Below are positions 52,174 to 61,350 of a DNA stretch of 62,283 bases, in pieces (within the stretch, counting starts at the first letter, position 1; each line of letters begins with the position of its first letter). Below the pieces are notes generated by a model, which worked only from the letters and a program-made list of their open reading frames with translations, ran no database searches and was not told the DNA's origin. Source of the stretch: Lachnospiraceae bacterium (GTDB lineage: Bacteria; Bacillota; Clostridia; Lachnospirales; Lachnospiraceae); the NCBI GenBank assembly GCA_017544835.1, contig JAFYDI010000029.1:1-62283 (forward strand), given 5' to 3'. The translations under genes were made by a program, and so were the position numbers.

Positions 52174-53352
52174 TCATACCGCGCTTTTTAGATTCATACC
52201 TTTTTCACTCAGTATAAACCTTCCGGCTCCGACGCTTCTGAATATGCCTTTCTCACATAGGCTTACGCATATTCCGATGAGTTCATAAGCCGGAAGTTTT
52301 GTTTTGTACGAAAGAATGTCTGCGGTAAAAGAATCCTCTTCGGCGCCCTTAAGGGCAAGCTTTTCGTTGTCTGTAAGGAAGCTTTTTGAAGGTATTTCTT
52401 CTTTGTCCTTACCCGACCTGTTCTCACAAAGATTTAAGAAAGAATACTCATTCACGAAATCATTCACAAATCCGTCAAGATCGCTTATGATTCCCGCCCC
52501 CTGCCTGATAAGTTCATTGGTGCCAAAGCTCGTGATATCCGTTATCCGCCCGGGCACCGCATACACTTCTCTTCCCTGTTCAAGCGCCGAGTCTACGGTT
52601 ATGAGCGTTCCGCTCTGCGCCTTGGCTTCCACCACGCATACAGCATCCGACAGTCCCGAAATCAGTCGGTTTCTCATGGCAAAAAACTGCCCTCTCGGCA
52701 TAGTTCCCGGCGCATGCTCCGACATTACTCCCCCGCTTTTTAAGAGCTTATAATACAGTGTCGCCGACTCCTTGGGATATATTACGTCCACACCTCCGCC
52801 AAGAAGCGCAAGCGAGTATCCTCCCGCCTCCATAACAGCCTTCTGAGCTATCGAATCGACCCCGCGAGCCATGCCGCTTATAACGGCTATTCCGGCCTCC
52901 GCAAAGAGTTCCCCGAGACGCTTTGCCACATTGGCGCCGTACACCGAGCATTCCCTCGCTCCGATAATCGAAACCGTCGGCGCATGCTTACTCATCATTT
53001 CACCTTTGATAAACAAAATAGGCGGCGCATCTTTAATATGCTTAAGCTTCTTGGGATACTCCTCTGAGTCAATCGGTATCATCCTTATTCCCTGCTTTAG
53101 CGCCTCCCCATATTCCCTGACTATATCAATCTTTTCCCTGCACTCTCCGATTAGCTTAAGCTGGTTGTTGGTAAAAGCACCTGTCTTCTTCATATCATCA
53201 AGGCTTGTTTCATAAAACTCTCTCGGCGAAGAATAGAATTCCTGCATCTTTGCATATGTCTTACTACCTATAACCGAGGTTTTCGACAGAAAATAGACAT
53301 AAGGCATCTCTTCCTCGCCCCGCAGTAGCATAGCTTGTTTAAAACTTCCCAT
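52174..53352 (-). CDS. dprA: DNA-processing protein DprA
   Basis: Loads RecA on incoming single-stranded DNA in transformation. With the ATG at 53352 (GGAGGG 5-6 nt upstream) the protein has 392 residues. It has an N-terminal SAM-like region, the Rossmann domain with SIIGARECS, AVISGMARGVDSIAQ and SALEQGREVYAVPG, and a C-terminal winged helix. The start is 2 nt past the comM stop, so the two are coupled. An in-frame GTG two codons earlier overlaps that stop and is rejected. Confidence 0.94.
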   Translation of the reverse strand: MGSFKQAMLLRGEEEMPYVYFLSKTSVIGSKTYAKMQEFYSSPREFYETSLDDMKKTGAFTNNQLKLIGECREKIDIVREYGEALKQGIRMIPIDSEEYPKKLKHIKDAPPILFIKGEMMSKHAPTVSIIGARECSVYGANVAKRLGELFAEAGIAVISGMARGVDSIAQKAVMEAGGYSLALLGGGVDVIYPKESATLYYKLLKSGGVMSEHAPGTMPRGQFFAMRNRLISGLSDAVCVVEAKAQSGTLITVDSALEQGREVYAVPGRITDITSFGTNELIRQGAGIISDLDGFVNDFVNEYSFLNLCENRSGKDKEEIPSKSFLTDNEKLALKGAEEDSFTADILSYKTKLPAYELIGICVSLCEKGIFRSVGAGRFILSEKGMNLKSAV

Positions 53353-53354
53353 AA

Positions 53355-54896
53355 TCACCCTCCTATATACTCGGGGAACCTGTAAAGCGATGCTTCCGAC
53401 AAATGCTTCATCGTAACCTCGCTGTCCCCGTCAAAATCCGCAATGGTTCTTGCCACCTTAATCATCTTGTAAAAAGAACGCATACTCAAATTCATACTTT
53501 CGTACAAAGAATATGCATAGTCGTATTCTTCCTTGCCAAGAGGAATATACTTATGGATCTTCGACGACGGAAGCAGCGAATTAAACTTAAAGGATTCTTT
53601 CTCATATCGCTTGTTCTGCACAAGAACCGCAGCTTCCACTTTCTTACGAAGTTCCTCGCTCGAAACGTCTCCTGTCCCCATCGACGCTATTTCGGAAGGG
53701 TCCATTCTCGAAACCTCCACACATATATCGATCCTGTCCAGAATCGGTCCCGAAATTTTGGATAAATACCTCTCTATTGCGTTTCTTGAGCATTGGCACC
53801 GATTTCTGTCGGGATAATAACCGCAGGGGCACGGATTCATCGCCCCCACAAGCATAAACTTTGCAGGATATGTATATGTCTGCTTGGCTCGTGAAACCGT
53901 AATCTTTCCGTCTTCAAGAGGCTGCCTTAACATATCGAGGGTCTCCCTCTTAAATTCAGCCATCTCATCAAGAAAAAGAATCCCTCTGTGACTAAGCGAC
54001 ACAAGCCCCGGCTTAGCAAGGCTTCCGCCTCCCACGATAGCCTGTGCCGATGCGCCGTGGTGAGGACTGAAAAACGGGCGTTTTGTAATAAGAGGCGAAT
54101 CCTTTTCAAGCTTACCGGCCACCGAAAATATACCCGTAACTTCGAGGCTTTCCTCGTAGGTAAGTTTAGGCATGATACCCGGGATTCTGCTTGCTATAAG
54201 CGACTTACCCGTACCGGGCGGCCCCGTCATAAGAAAGTGATGAAAGCCCGCCGCTGCAATGGCCGCCGCGCGCTTAACACCAGCCTGCCCGACTACGTCA
54301 ATAAAGTCTTCTTCGGCAACCATTTCCGCAGGTTCTTCGTTCCTGCTCCTATCGTATGGTGCTATAACATGCACTCCGTCTGCGGGCGGCACCTGAAGAT
54401 AAGCGATAAGTGTCCCCAAATCACTTACGGGAATTATCTCTATATCGCGTATCATTGCCGCTTCACGCGCATTATCCTTTGGGATTATTACGCGTTTAAA
54501 GCCTTTTTCTTTGGCCATTTTAACTATGGGCAATACGCCTCTTACAGAAGTGACAATACCGTCAAGTGATAACTCTCCCAATATTAGCGTCTTCTCGGGT
54601 TCAAAAGAATGAATATGCCCGAACACGCCAAGTAAAGCCACCGCTATGGGAAGATCGAAGCCCGCTCCTGCCTTATGCTCATCTGCGGGGCTTAGATTAA
54701 TGGTGACTTTCATAGCGGGTATCGTAATGCCTGCATTCTTGACAGCCACTCGTACCCTGTCCTTGGATTCTTTGACCTCGCTGCCCGGAAGGCCGATTAT
54801 TTCAAAGCCCGGAAGGCCCGCGGAAGCATCCACTTCCACAGTGATAAGGTCGCCGAAAACACCTCCGACTCTGCCGGAGTAAACCTTATAAACCAT
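53355..54896 (-). CDS. comM: YifB/ComM family Mg-chelatase-like AAA+ ATPase
   Basis: Helicase-like ATPase acting in branch migration of transformed DNA in other bacteria. With the ATG at 54896 the protein has 513 residues. It begins MVYKVYSGRVGG, then ADEHKAGAGFDLPIAVALL in the N-terminal domain, the P-loop GPPGTGKS, Walker B GILFLDEMAEF, and the zinc-type CPCGYY and CQCS segment. No strong Shine-Dalgarno is near this ATG; a GTG at 54935 is an alternative. dprA follows in an operon. Confidence 0.92.
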   Translation of the reverse strand: MVYKVYSGRVGGVFGDLITVEVDASAGLPGFEIIGLPGSEVKESKDRVRVAVKNAGITIPAMKVTINLSPADEHKAGAGFDLPIAVALLGVFGHIHSFEPEKTLILGELSLDGIVTSVRGVLPIVKMAKEKGFKRVIIPKDNAREAAMIRDIEIIPVSDLGTLIAYLQVPPADGVHVIAPYDRSRNEEPAEMVAEEDFIDVVGQAGVKRAAAIAAAGFHHFLMTGPPGTGKSLIASRIPGIMPKLTYEESLEVTGIFSVAGKLEKDSPLITKRPFFSPHHGASAQAIVGGGSLAKPGLVSLSHRGILFLDEMAEFKRETLDMLRQPLEDGKITVSRAKQTYTYPAKFMLVGAMNPCPCGYYPDRNRCQCSRNAIERYLSKISGPILDRIDICVEVSRMDPSEIASMGTGDVSSEELRKKVEAAVLVQNKRYEKESFKFNSLLPSSKIHKYIPLGKEEYDYAYSLYESMNLSMRSFYKMIKVARTIADFDGDSEVTMKHLSEASLYRFPEYIGG

Positions 54897-54942
54897 ATTA
54901 AATTCAAGTATTCCCGGAAAATCGTGCGAATGCACGAACCAA

Positions 54943-54970
54943 CGGAATCCCCGAAGAAACGGAGATTCCG
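54943..54970 (-). terminator. hairpin between the HD-GYP gene and comM
   Basis: On the minus strand CGGAATCTCCG pairs with CGGGGATTCCG (one G-U) around a 6-nt loop; only TTGGTTCG follows. A weak terminator or an RNA structure; 28 nt past the HD-GYP stop. Confidence 0.45.
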
Positions 54971-54997
54971 ACTTATGCTAGTGTAATACCCTGCGGC

Positions 54998-56065
54998 CTA
55001 TCTGTCAACCACATGTCTGGTATCAAGTTTTTTGATTACGTCCACAATCTCGATATCGCGATTGGACATATCCTCAAGATTGATAATCTTGTTAGTCTTA
55101 ATTTCAAGCACCGTGGGTCTTAATGTATCACCCTTGGCGGCCACAGTAACAAGTGCCTGATTCTTATTGCTTAAAAGCACCGTTGTGCCCGGTTTTAGAA
55201 TCTCAATTGAATTTTCAAGCGCCTCAACTGCCTTGGTGTTGAATATCTCCGGATAATAGCGCAGATATCTTAAAGCTTCCACATACGACTTAGGCTCAAG
55301 TCCGCCGGAAGCATCAATCGCTGTCATGCTGTCAAACGTATCCGCCACAAGCAAAAGCCTTGGTATAAGAGCCGGCCTCTCATCGTTCTTACGTCCGAAT
55401 CCGTGATTCATGAGTATCCTGTGAACCTGAATACAGATATTCATGACACTCTTGTCACCGCCGAATAACTGTCCTATAAGCTCAAAGCCTGTGTCCTGCG
55501 CATTATTAAGAATTCTGTTCACTTCCTCGGCGGTTTCGCCCTCTAAAAGCTTATCGGGAACCACGTATTTGCCTATATCATGAAGAAGTGCCGCTAAAAC
55601 CGCAGTCCTCTTATCAGAGTTGGTCATGCCGAGCTTAGAGCCCATAAGGGTAACCAGAATTGCCACATTAACCGAATGGCTGCACACATACTCATCCCTG
55701 CTTCTGACACTTTGGTGAAAATCGATGCGCTTTTTAAACATCTCAAAAGAAGACACAATCGAATCCGTAATTGCATCAAGTCGATTGGCCCTGTGATTAT
55801 ATAGAATCTTATGCATCTCGTCTCTGAGAGCATAGACATTTAAGAATCGTTGCTTGTCGTATTCGCGCTCCGTATCAGACATAGGCGGCACCGGTTCCGC
55901 AGGATCCAGCGCAAAAATGCCCATAACCTTATCGTTATGCATCTTAATTATATCCGCATCAATAAGCTTATGGTCTATGTCATAGATAAGCTCGCCTCTT
56001 CTGTTGTAAATCGGTCTTCCGAGTCGCATCCCCCTCTTTAAATCGGATGCTTTGACGAATCGCAT
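54998..56065 (-). CDS. HD-GYP-like protein with a degenerate GYP motif
   Basis: Related to c-di-GMP phosphodiesterases. The 355-residue protein has an N-terminal small domain (about 1-60) and an HD domain with His130 (CSHSVNVA), His162-Asp163 (LLHDIGKYV) and ADTFDSMTA. The second signature should read HHExxDGxGYP, but here it is VHRILMNHGFGR, so it is probably inactive or altered. It has its own sigma-A promoter. A c-di-GMP sensor role is one possibility. Confidence 0.85.
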   Translation of the reverse strand: MRFVKASDLKRGMRLGRPIYNRRGELIYDIDHKLIDADIIKMHNDKVMGIFALDPAEPVPPMSDTEREYDKQRFLNVYALRDEMHKILYNHRANRLDAITDSIVSSFEMFKKRIDFHQSVRSRDEYVCSHSVNVAILVTLMGSKLGMTNSDKRTAVLAALLHDIGKYVVPDKLLEGETAEEVNRILNNAQDTGFELIGQLFGGDKSVMNICIQVHRILMNHGFGRKNDERPALIPRLLLVADTFDSMTAIDASGGLEPKSYVEALRYLRYYPEIFNTKAVEALENSIEILKPGTTVLLSNKNQALVTVAAKGDTLRPTVLEIKTNKIINLEDMSNRDIEIVDVIKKLDTRHVVDR

Positions 56066-56098
56066 TTACAATACCCCCGAAACATTTATTACAATTAT

Positions 56099-56127
56099 AT
56101 TATATTCCCTTGCAATTATCCTTTCAA
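56099..56127 (-). promoter_or_regulatory. sigma-A promoter of the HD-GYP gene
   Basis: On the minus strand TTGAAA (56122-56127) and a consensus TATAAT (56099-56104), 17-nt spacer, 34 nt before the start. Confidence 0.8.
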
Positions 56128-56145
56128 TAAAAGAAAGCTCGCAGA

Positions 56146-57267
56146 TTACACAAATTCACTCATACAGTAGTTGGCAACATCCATGCCTTTGTCGGTTAAC
56201 ATAACTTGGTCTCCGTTAATCAGCAAGCCTTCCACCGACAGTTTCTCAAGCTTATCTTTATATATTTCATCCATGCTTTGTCCAAAGGTTGCCAGAAATT
56301 CTTCTTTGGCCACGCCTCCGGTGAGTCTTAATCCCAGAAACATGAACTCTGCCATCTCATCGCTTTCCGACAGACATTCTTTTTCCGCGCTGTAATCACC
56401 TTCGCAGAATCGCTTCAAATCAGTATGCGTACTGTATCTTTTGCCCCCGTAAAAAGAAGCTGCGGCGATACCAAAGCCAATATACGGCACCCTCTTCCAG
56501 TATCCGAGATTATGCCTGCATTCGCATCCCGGCTTGGCATAGTTGGAAATCTCATATCTTTCATATCCATGCTCATGCAAGAACCGCTTTGTAAGATAAT
56601 ACATCTCACGCTCGGTATCTTCATCCGGAAGCCCCTTACCGTCTTTGTAGCGCTCGTAAAAAGGCGTTCCCTCTTCCACTATCAGGCTATACGCACTGAT
56701 ATGCTCGGGATTAAGCGCCGTAACCCTTTCAAGCGTTCTTGTGTACGATTCAAGTGTCTGCCCCGGAATTGCACTCATTATGTCTATATTGATGTTATCA
56801 AAACCCGCTTCCCTCGCGTCCCGGTAAGTCTTTAAAAACTCCTCATAATTGTGGAGTCTCGAAAGTTTTTTAAGCTCTTCCTCCTCCGTTGACTGAAGTC
56901 CTATGCTTAAGCGATTTACGCCTGCCTGCCTGTATACTTTAAGCTTTTCATACGATGCGGAATTGGGATTGGCCTCTATCGTAATCTCCGCATCCGGCGC
57001 AACATTAAATCGTTTTTTTAGTTTACATAACACAGCAACGATATGCTTCTCATCCGGCACCGTAGGCGTTCCGCCACCAATAAAAACAGAGACCACGGGC
57101 ACTCGTCCCATAGTCTCTGCAGTTTTATCTATCTGTCTTAAAAGCGCGCCAAAATACTCTTCATGCACATCTTTACCACATGCCAAAGAAACAAAGTCGC
57201 AATAATCGCACTTTCTTACGCAAAAAGGTATATGCACATATATTTCGTATTCTTCACTACTCTTCAT
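56146..57267 (-). CDS. hemW: radical SAM heme chaperone HemW
   Basis: Inserts heme into target proteins; related to HemN. The 373-residue protein has the iron-sulfur motif CVRKCDYC (Cys16, Cys20, Cys23), [16 protein letters not shown] and the C-terminal HNLGYW and YIGFG segments. As in HemW, it lacks the extra Cys of true HemN after the motif. The ATG overlaps the lepA stop by 11 nt, so translation is coupled. Confidence 0.93.
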   Translation of the reverse strand: MKSSEEYEIYVHIPFCVRKCDYCDFVSLACGKDVHEEYFGALLRQIDKTAETMGRVPVVSVFIGGGTPTVPDEKHIVAVLCKLKKRFNVAPDAEITIEANPNSASYEKLKVYRQAGVNRLSIGLQSTEEEELKKLSRLHNYEEFLKTYRDAREAGFDNINIDIMSAIPGQTLESYTRTLERVTALNPEHISAYSLIVEEGTPFYERYKDGKGLPDEDTEREMYYLTKRFLHEHGYERYEISNYAKPGCECRHNLGYWKRVPYIGFGIAAASFYGGKRYSTHTDLKRFCEGDYSAEKECLSESDEMAEFMFLGLRLTGGVAKEEFLATFGQSMDEIYKDKLEKLSVEGLLINGDQVMLTDKGMDVANYCMSEFV

Positions 57268-59062
57268 CCAGCTTTAAGACACTCATGAATGCGCTCTGAG
57301 GTATCTCTACGTTGCCCACCTGACGCATTCTCTTCTTTCCTTCCTTCTGCTTTTCAAGAAGCTTCTTCTTACGCGAGATATCGCCGCCGTAACACTTGGC
57401 AAGCACATCCTTACGCATAGCCTTAACGGTCTCTCTCGCTATAACCTTACCGCCCACAGCTGCCTGAATCGGAATCTCGAATAAGTGTCTCGGAATCTCA
57501 TCCTTAAGCTTCTCACACATTCTGCGGCCACGCTCGTAAGCGCTGTCCTTGTGAACGATAAATGAAAGCGCATCGACCTCTTCACGGTTAATAAGAATGT
57601 CAAGCTTAACCATCTCGGCCTTCTCATATCCTTTAAGCTCGTAGTCAAAAGAAGCATATCCTCTCGAACGGGACTTAAGCGCATCAAAGAAGTCATAGAT
57701 GATTTCATTAAGCGGTAACTCGTATTTGATAAGAGCTCTGGTCTCTTCCATGTATTCCATGCTTACATAGCGACCGCGCCTCTGCTGGCAGAGTTCCATA
57801 ATGGAACCCACATAGTCCTTACTAACCATAATCTCGGCATTGACGATAGGCTCCTCCATATACTCAATCTGTGAAGGATCCGGCAGGTTGGTGGGATTTG
57901 TAAGCTCTATCATCTCACCGTTGGTCTTGTGAACCTTATATACTACGCCCGGTGCCGTGGTAACAAGGTCGAGATTGTACTCACGCTCCAAACGTTCCTG
58001 AATAATTTCAAGATGTAAAAGTCCTAAGAATCCGCAACGGAAACCGAAACCGAGTGCTATTGAAGTCTCGGGCTCATAGAACAGTGATGCATCGTTAAGC
58101 TGTAACTTTTCAAGGGCATCGCGAAGGTCGGGGTACTTGGCTCCATCTGCGGGATATACGCCGCAATATACCATGGACTGTACCTTCTTATAACCCGGAA
58201 GCGGCTCTGCGCAAGGGTTCTCCGCGTTGGTAATTGTATCACCGACAGCCGTGTCACGTACGTTCTTAATAGACGCCGTAATATAGCCTACCATGCCGGC
58301 TGAAAGTTCATCGCATGGAATAAACTGGCCCGCGCCGAAGTATCCCACTTCCACAACTTCTGCGGTGGCGCCTGTAGCCATCATCTTAATCGGAACGCCC
58401 TTCTTAACGGTACCGTTCTTGATACGTACAAAAGCGATTACACCTTTATATGAATCGTATAGTGAGTCAAATATCAAAGCCTGAAGCGGCGCCGCCGAAT
58501 CTCCTGTAGGAGCCGGCACTTTCTCAACTATAGCTTCAAGCACCTGGTCGATATTAATGCCGTTCTTGGCTGAAATTAACGGTGCATCCTGAGCCTCTAT
58601 ACCGATAATATCTTCTATCTCATTGATAACCTTCTCAGGCTCCGCACTGGGCAAATCAATCTTATTGATAACCGGGAATACATCCAGGTCATGGTCGAGT
58701 GCAAGATAAACGTTGGCAAGTGTCTGAGCCTCAATACCCTGAGCCGCATCCACCACAAGAATCGCTCCGTCGCAAGCCGCAAGGGAACGTGATACCTCAT
58801 AGTTAAAGTCCACATGGCCGGGAGTGTCGATAAGGTTAAAGATATATTCTTCACCGTTCTTGGCCTTATAAACCGTACGAACAGCCTGCGCCTTGATGGT
58901 AATGCCTCTCTCCCTCTCAAGGTCCATATTGTCAAGAACCTGCGCCTGCATCTCGCGGCTGGTCAAAAGTCCCGTCATCTCGATAATACGGTCCGCAAGT
59001 GTAGACTTACCGTGGTCTATATGAGCAATTATGCAAAAATTACGAATGTGATCCTGATTCAA
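57257..59062 (-). CDS. lepA: elongation factor 4 (LepA), TTG start
   Basis: GTPase that acts on ribosomes. The 601-residue protein has G1 [11 protein letters not shown]3 DTPGHVDF, G4 NKIDLP and the C-terminal [15 protein letters not shown] region specific to LepA. The start is a TTG at 59062 giving [17 protein letters not shown] lies 7-8 nt upstream and no ATG lies nearby in frame. hemW follows in coupled order. Confidence 0.96.
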   Translation of the reverse strand: MNQDHIRNFCIIAHIDHGKSTLADRIIEMTGLLTSREMQAQVLDNMDLERERGITIKAQAVRTVYKAKNGEEYIFNLIDTPGHVDFNYEVSRSLAACDGAILVVDAAQGIEAQTLANVYLALDHDLDVFPVINKIDLPSAEPEKVINEIEDIIGIEAQDAPLISAKNGINIDQVLEAIVEKVPAPTGDSAAPLQALIFDSLYDSYKGVIAFVRIKNGTVKKGVPIKMMATGATAEVVEVGYFGAGQFIPCDELSAGMVGYITASIKNVRDTAVGDTITNAENPCAEPLPGYKKVQSMVYCGVYPADGAKYPDLRDALEKLQLNDASLFYEPETSIALGFGFRCGFLGLLHLEIIQERLEREYNLDLVTTAPGVVYKVHKTNGEMIELTNPTNLPDPSQIEYMEEPIVNAEIMVSKDYVGSIMELCQQRRGRYVSMEYMEETRALIKYELPLNEIIYDFFDALKSRSRGYASFDYELKGYEKAEMVKLDILINREEVDALSFIVHKDSAYERGRRMCEKLKDEIPRHLFEIPIQAAVGGKVIARETVKAMRKDVLAKCYGGDISRKKKLLEKQKEGKKRMRQVGNVEIPQSAFMSVLKLDEE

Positions 59063-59123
59063 ATTGTTACCTCTTTAAAAAAATTATCGATTAAGTATAA
59101 CATAGACTTAAGCAAAAGAAAAC

Positions 59124-59150
59124 GGGCAATAAGGTCAAGCCCTACTGCCC
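59124..59150 (-). terminator. terminator straddling the stop of the gene at 59135
   Basis: On the minus strand GGGCAGTAGGG pairs with CCTTATTGCCC (two G-U) around a 5-nt loop that contains the TGA stop of the upstream gene. GTTTTCTTTTG follows. It separates the unknown three-gene cluster from lepA. Confidence 0.75.
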
Positions 59151-60328
59151 TCTTTGTTATACGACATTTCCCACACATCAGCATAAGTACCGAGCGGGTC
59201 ATCGGAAACTATACACATCAGCACAAAACACTCATACGGATTCTGAACAATCAAACTGTTTAGAAAACAATTTTCAAGCATCCTGTCTGTACTGTCCGTA
59301 AACTCCGTATACCTCTCTCTAACATTCTTAAACCGGTCGGTGTTCTGCGAGAATATAAAGAAGTTAAGCGTAATAAGATCAAATCTTGTGACACTGGTTT
59401 CTTTGGCTAAGATTTCTCCTATGTGCTGGCGCGAAAAGCGCTTTCCGTGGAACAATCCGTTAAGCGCCGATTTACCCATAACCGTAAGATTTCCATGGCG
59501 GTCCTTAGGTACGGAAGAACAGATAATGCGCTCAAAATCGCTCTCGGTAATATCATCCTTGGAATAGTATTTGTGCGAATCTTCCGCCGAGTTGTACATA
59601 CGCGCTATAATTCTTCTTGCCTCATCGTACAAGCTTAAGAAAGTATTGTAAGCCGTATGGTCCATAAGCGAATCACCCACGGTTCCTTTAATGGTAGCCA
59701 GATAATCTATGAGTGCGCGGTCGTTCTCAAGCGAATTCATGCTGCAGGATAGCACCACCGTCTTGTCAAAATTGGCGATGTTCTCTCTCATGGGCTTAGG
59801 CTCAAGATTCTCGTATATCTCATAAAGCTTTTCAAACTTAAGATAACTGTACCCGTTCTTGATGCAGTACCAGCATATAACTTCAAAAGGATCTTTGGGA
59901 TTAATCCCCTGCTCGCAAAGCGCCTTGGTAAGAAACATGTTGACATCTTCAACGTTCATATTAAGGCCGAATGCAAGCAGGAATACCACATTTCGCTTAA
60001 CCGCATCCTGCGTAAGCCAGTTCTTGGAAAGTGCGCTTAACTTGGCGGTAGTGGGTTTAAAAGAGCAAGGTGTATTGTTGTCCGCAAAAGAAGCCTTAAT
60101 AATCTGCTGATATGTAGAGGTATCCACGCTCTCAAAAGACTCTGTAAGCCCCGCTCTCTTATATATGTAGCGCTTTAAGTAGTCGGAAAAAGAAATAAAG
60201 CGCATCTTTGTATTAAGCGTCTCAAATATGAGTTCGGCATCCTTGTCCGCGAAGTTGCCGTTATCAACCGCCGCATAGAAGGATTCCCACGCAGTCTCGG
60301 TATAATCAAGGCTGTTTAAGTGTTCCAT
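59135..60328 (-). CDS. unknown helical protein, last gene of a three-gene cluster
   Basis: Not recognised. The 397-residue protein has no signal peptide or clear membrane segment and reads as mostly helical, with many Asn, Asp and Phe. It has Cys residues at scattered positions (CSFKP, ALCEQG, CWYCIKNGYSYL, CSMNS, CSSVP), no ordered metal motif, and an RHGNLTVMGKSALNGLFHGKRFSRQHIGEIL segment (read as KSALNGLFHGKRFSRQHIG) that may bind nucleic acid or protein. AAGAGGATAATCGG precedes the ATG. It starts 12 nt after the neighbour's stop and ends in a terminator. Confidence 0.75.
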   Translation of the reverse strand: MEHLNSLDYTETAWESFYAAVDNGNFADKDAELIFETLNTKMRFISFSDYLKRYIYKRAGLTESFESVDTSTYQQIIKASFADNNTPCSFKPTTAKLSALSKNWLTQDAVKRNVVFLLAFGLNMNVEDVNMFLTKALCEQGINPKDPFEVICWYCIKNGYSYLKFEKLYEIYENLEPKPMRENIANFDKTVVLSCSMNSLENDRALIDYLATIKGTVGDSLMDHTAYNTFLSLYDEARRIIARMYNSAEDSHKYYSKDDITESDFERIICSSVPKDRHGNLTVMGKSALNGLFHGKRFSRQHIGEILAKETSVTRFDLITLNFFIFSQNTDRFKNVRERYTEFTDSTDRMLENCFLNSLIVQNPYECFVLMCIVSDDPLGTYADVWEMSYNKEGSRA

Positions 60329-60340
60329 CCGATTATCCTC

Positions 60341-61336
60341 TTAATAAGTTCCCGTATATCCCCTAATAGTGCCTTCCATATCATATGTGCAAAAAGCAAA
60401 CTTATTGCCGTTTACATATCTGTAATGAAAACCGCCGGGTTCATCGTCCAAATTGTGATAATAAATTGCAAATACACAAGCTTGCCCGTCCCAATACTGC
60501 TTGGCGATTGCAAACAGTTCTTTGCCCACGCGAAAGCCGGTGCTTTCGCCGTTTTCTTCGGCTAAACTTTCATAATAGTTCATGGAAAGATAGTCCGGGT
60601 CGCTAATAATCTTAAGAAGCACAGGGCCCGCCTTCGCATATTCGTGGCGGGATATATAATAATCTGCCGCATCCTTATATGTATCCATAGCCAAGCCCGC
60701 ATAGCTTCCGCCAAGCTCTTCATATATTTCTACAGCGCTTACGTAATCGCCCGAATCAATGGCGGCTTTGGCTTCTTTAATACATTCGTATTCATGCCTG
60801 ATTACATCCGCACCGGGAAGGTCTTCGGACACGTAATTAAATGCCGCATCGGCAGCGTCAATATCAAGCATAAGAAGCTGCCCTCTTACATTGGAGCAGG
60901 CCTTCGCATGAACAAGATACGGTCCTTTGATGCTTTCGTCTTTAATGGCGTTTAGCTTATATATCGCTTTCTGAAAATCCCCGTCTTCAAGGAGTTCGCA
61001 GGCAAGCTCTAGAGTTTCCTCATTTTCTTTGGAATCATTTTTTTCATACACGATATCTACAATCGATGTAACTACAGTCGTTCCGCCGGCCGGTTCTTCG
61101 GCACTTGGGACAAGCGATGAAGTACTTACGGTCTTCGCAGTGCTTTTTTCATATACACTTGACACCGTTTCTTTATTATCCGCACCGTTTTTATTTATAA
61201 TGATAACTACCATTAATCCAAGCACAGCCAGCAAAAGAAACGCATTGAATCCTATAAGGACACCAATCAATGTCCTCAGATTATCAGGCTTTTTATGTAA
61301 AGACTTTCCCATATTGTATGGTTTCTGATTGCTCAT
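60341..61336 (-). CDS. single-pass membrane protein with external TPR-like helices, unknown
   Basis: The 331-residue protein has a basic N-terminus (about 1-22), one membrane helix (about 23-49), a Ser/Thr/Glu/Val-rich linker (about 50-105), and a helical region (about 105-260) with repeat-like segments ALACELLEDGDFQKAIYKL, AIDSGDYVSAVEIYEELG and ISRHEYAKAGPVLLKI (each shaped like a TPR helix pair). The C-terminus (about 265-331) is beta-rich, with FAIYYHNLDDEPGGFHYRYVNGN. Topology predicts the helical domain outside. It shares this layout with the next gene upstream, suggesting an ancient duplication. Confidence 0.75.
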   Translation of the reverse strand: MSNQKPYNMGKSLHKKPDNLRTLIGVLIGFNAFLLLAVLGLMVVIIINKNGADNKETVSSVYEKSTAKTVSTSSLVPSAEEPAGGTTVVTSIVDIVYEKNDSKENEETLELACELLEDGDFQKAIYKLNAIKDESIKGPYLVHAKACSNVRGQLLMLDIDAADAAFNYVSEDLPGADVIRHEYECIKEAKAAIDSGDYVSAVEIYEELGGSYAGLAMDTYKDAADYYISRHEYAKAGPVLLKIISDPDYLSMNYYESLAEENGESTGFRVGKELFAIAKQYWDGQACVFAIYYHNLDDEPGGFHYRYVNGNKFAFCTYDMEGTIRGYTGTY

Positions 61337-61350
61337 CTTTAAGTTCCTCT

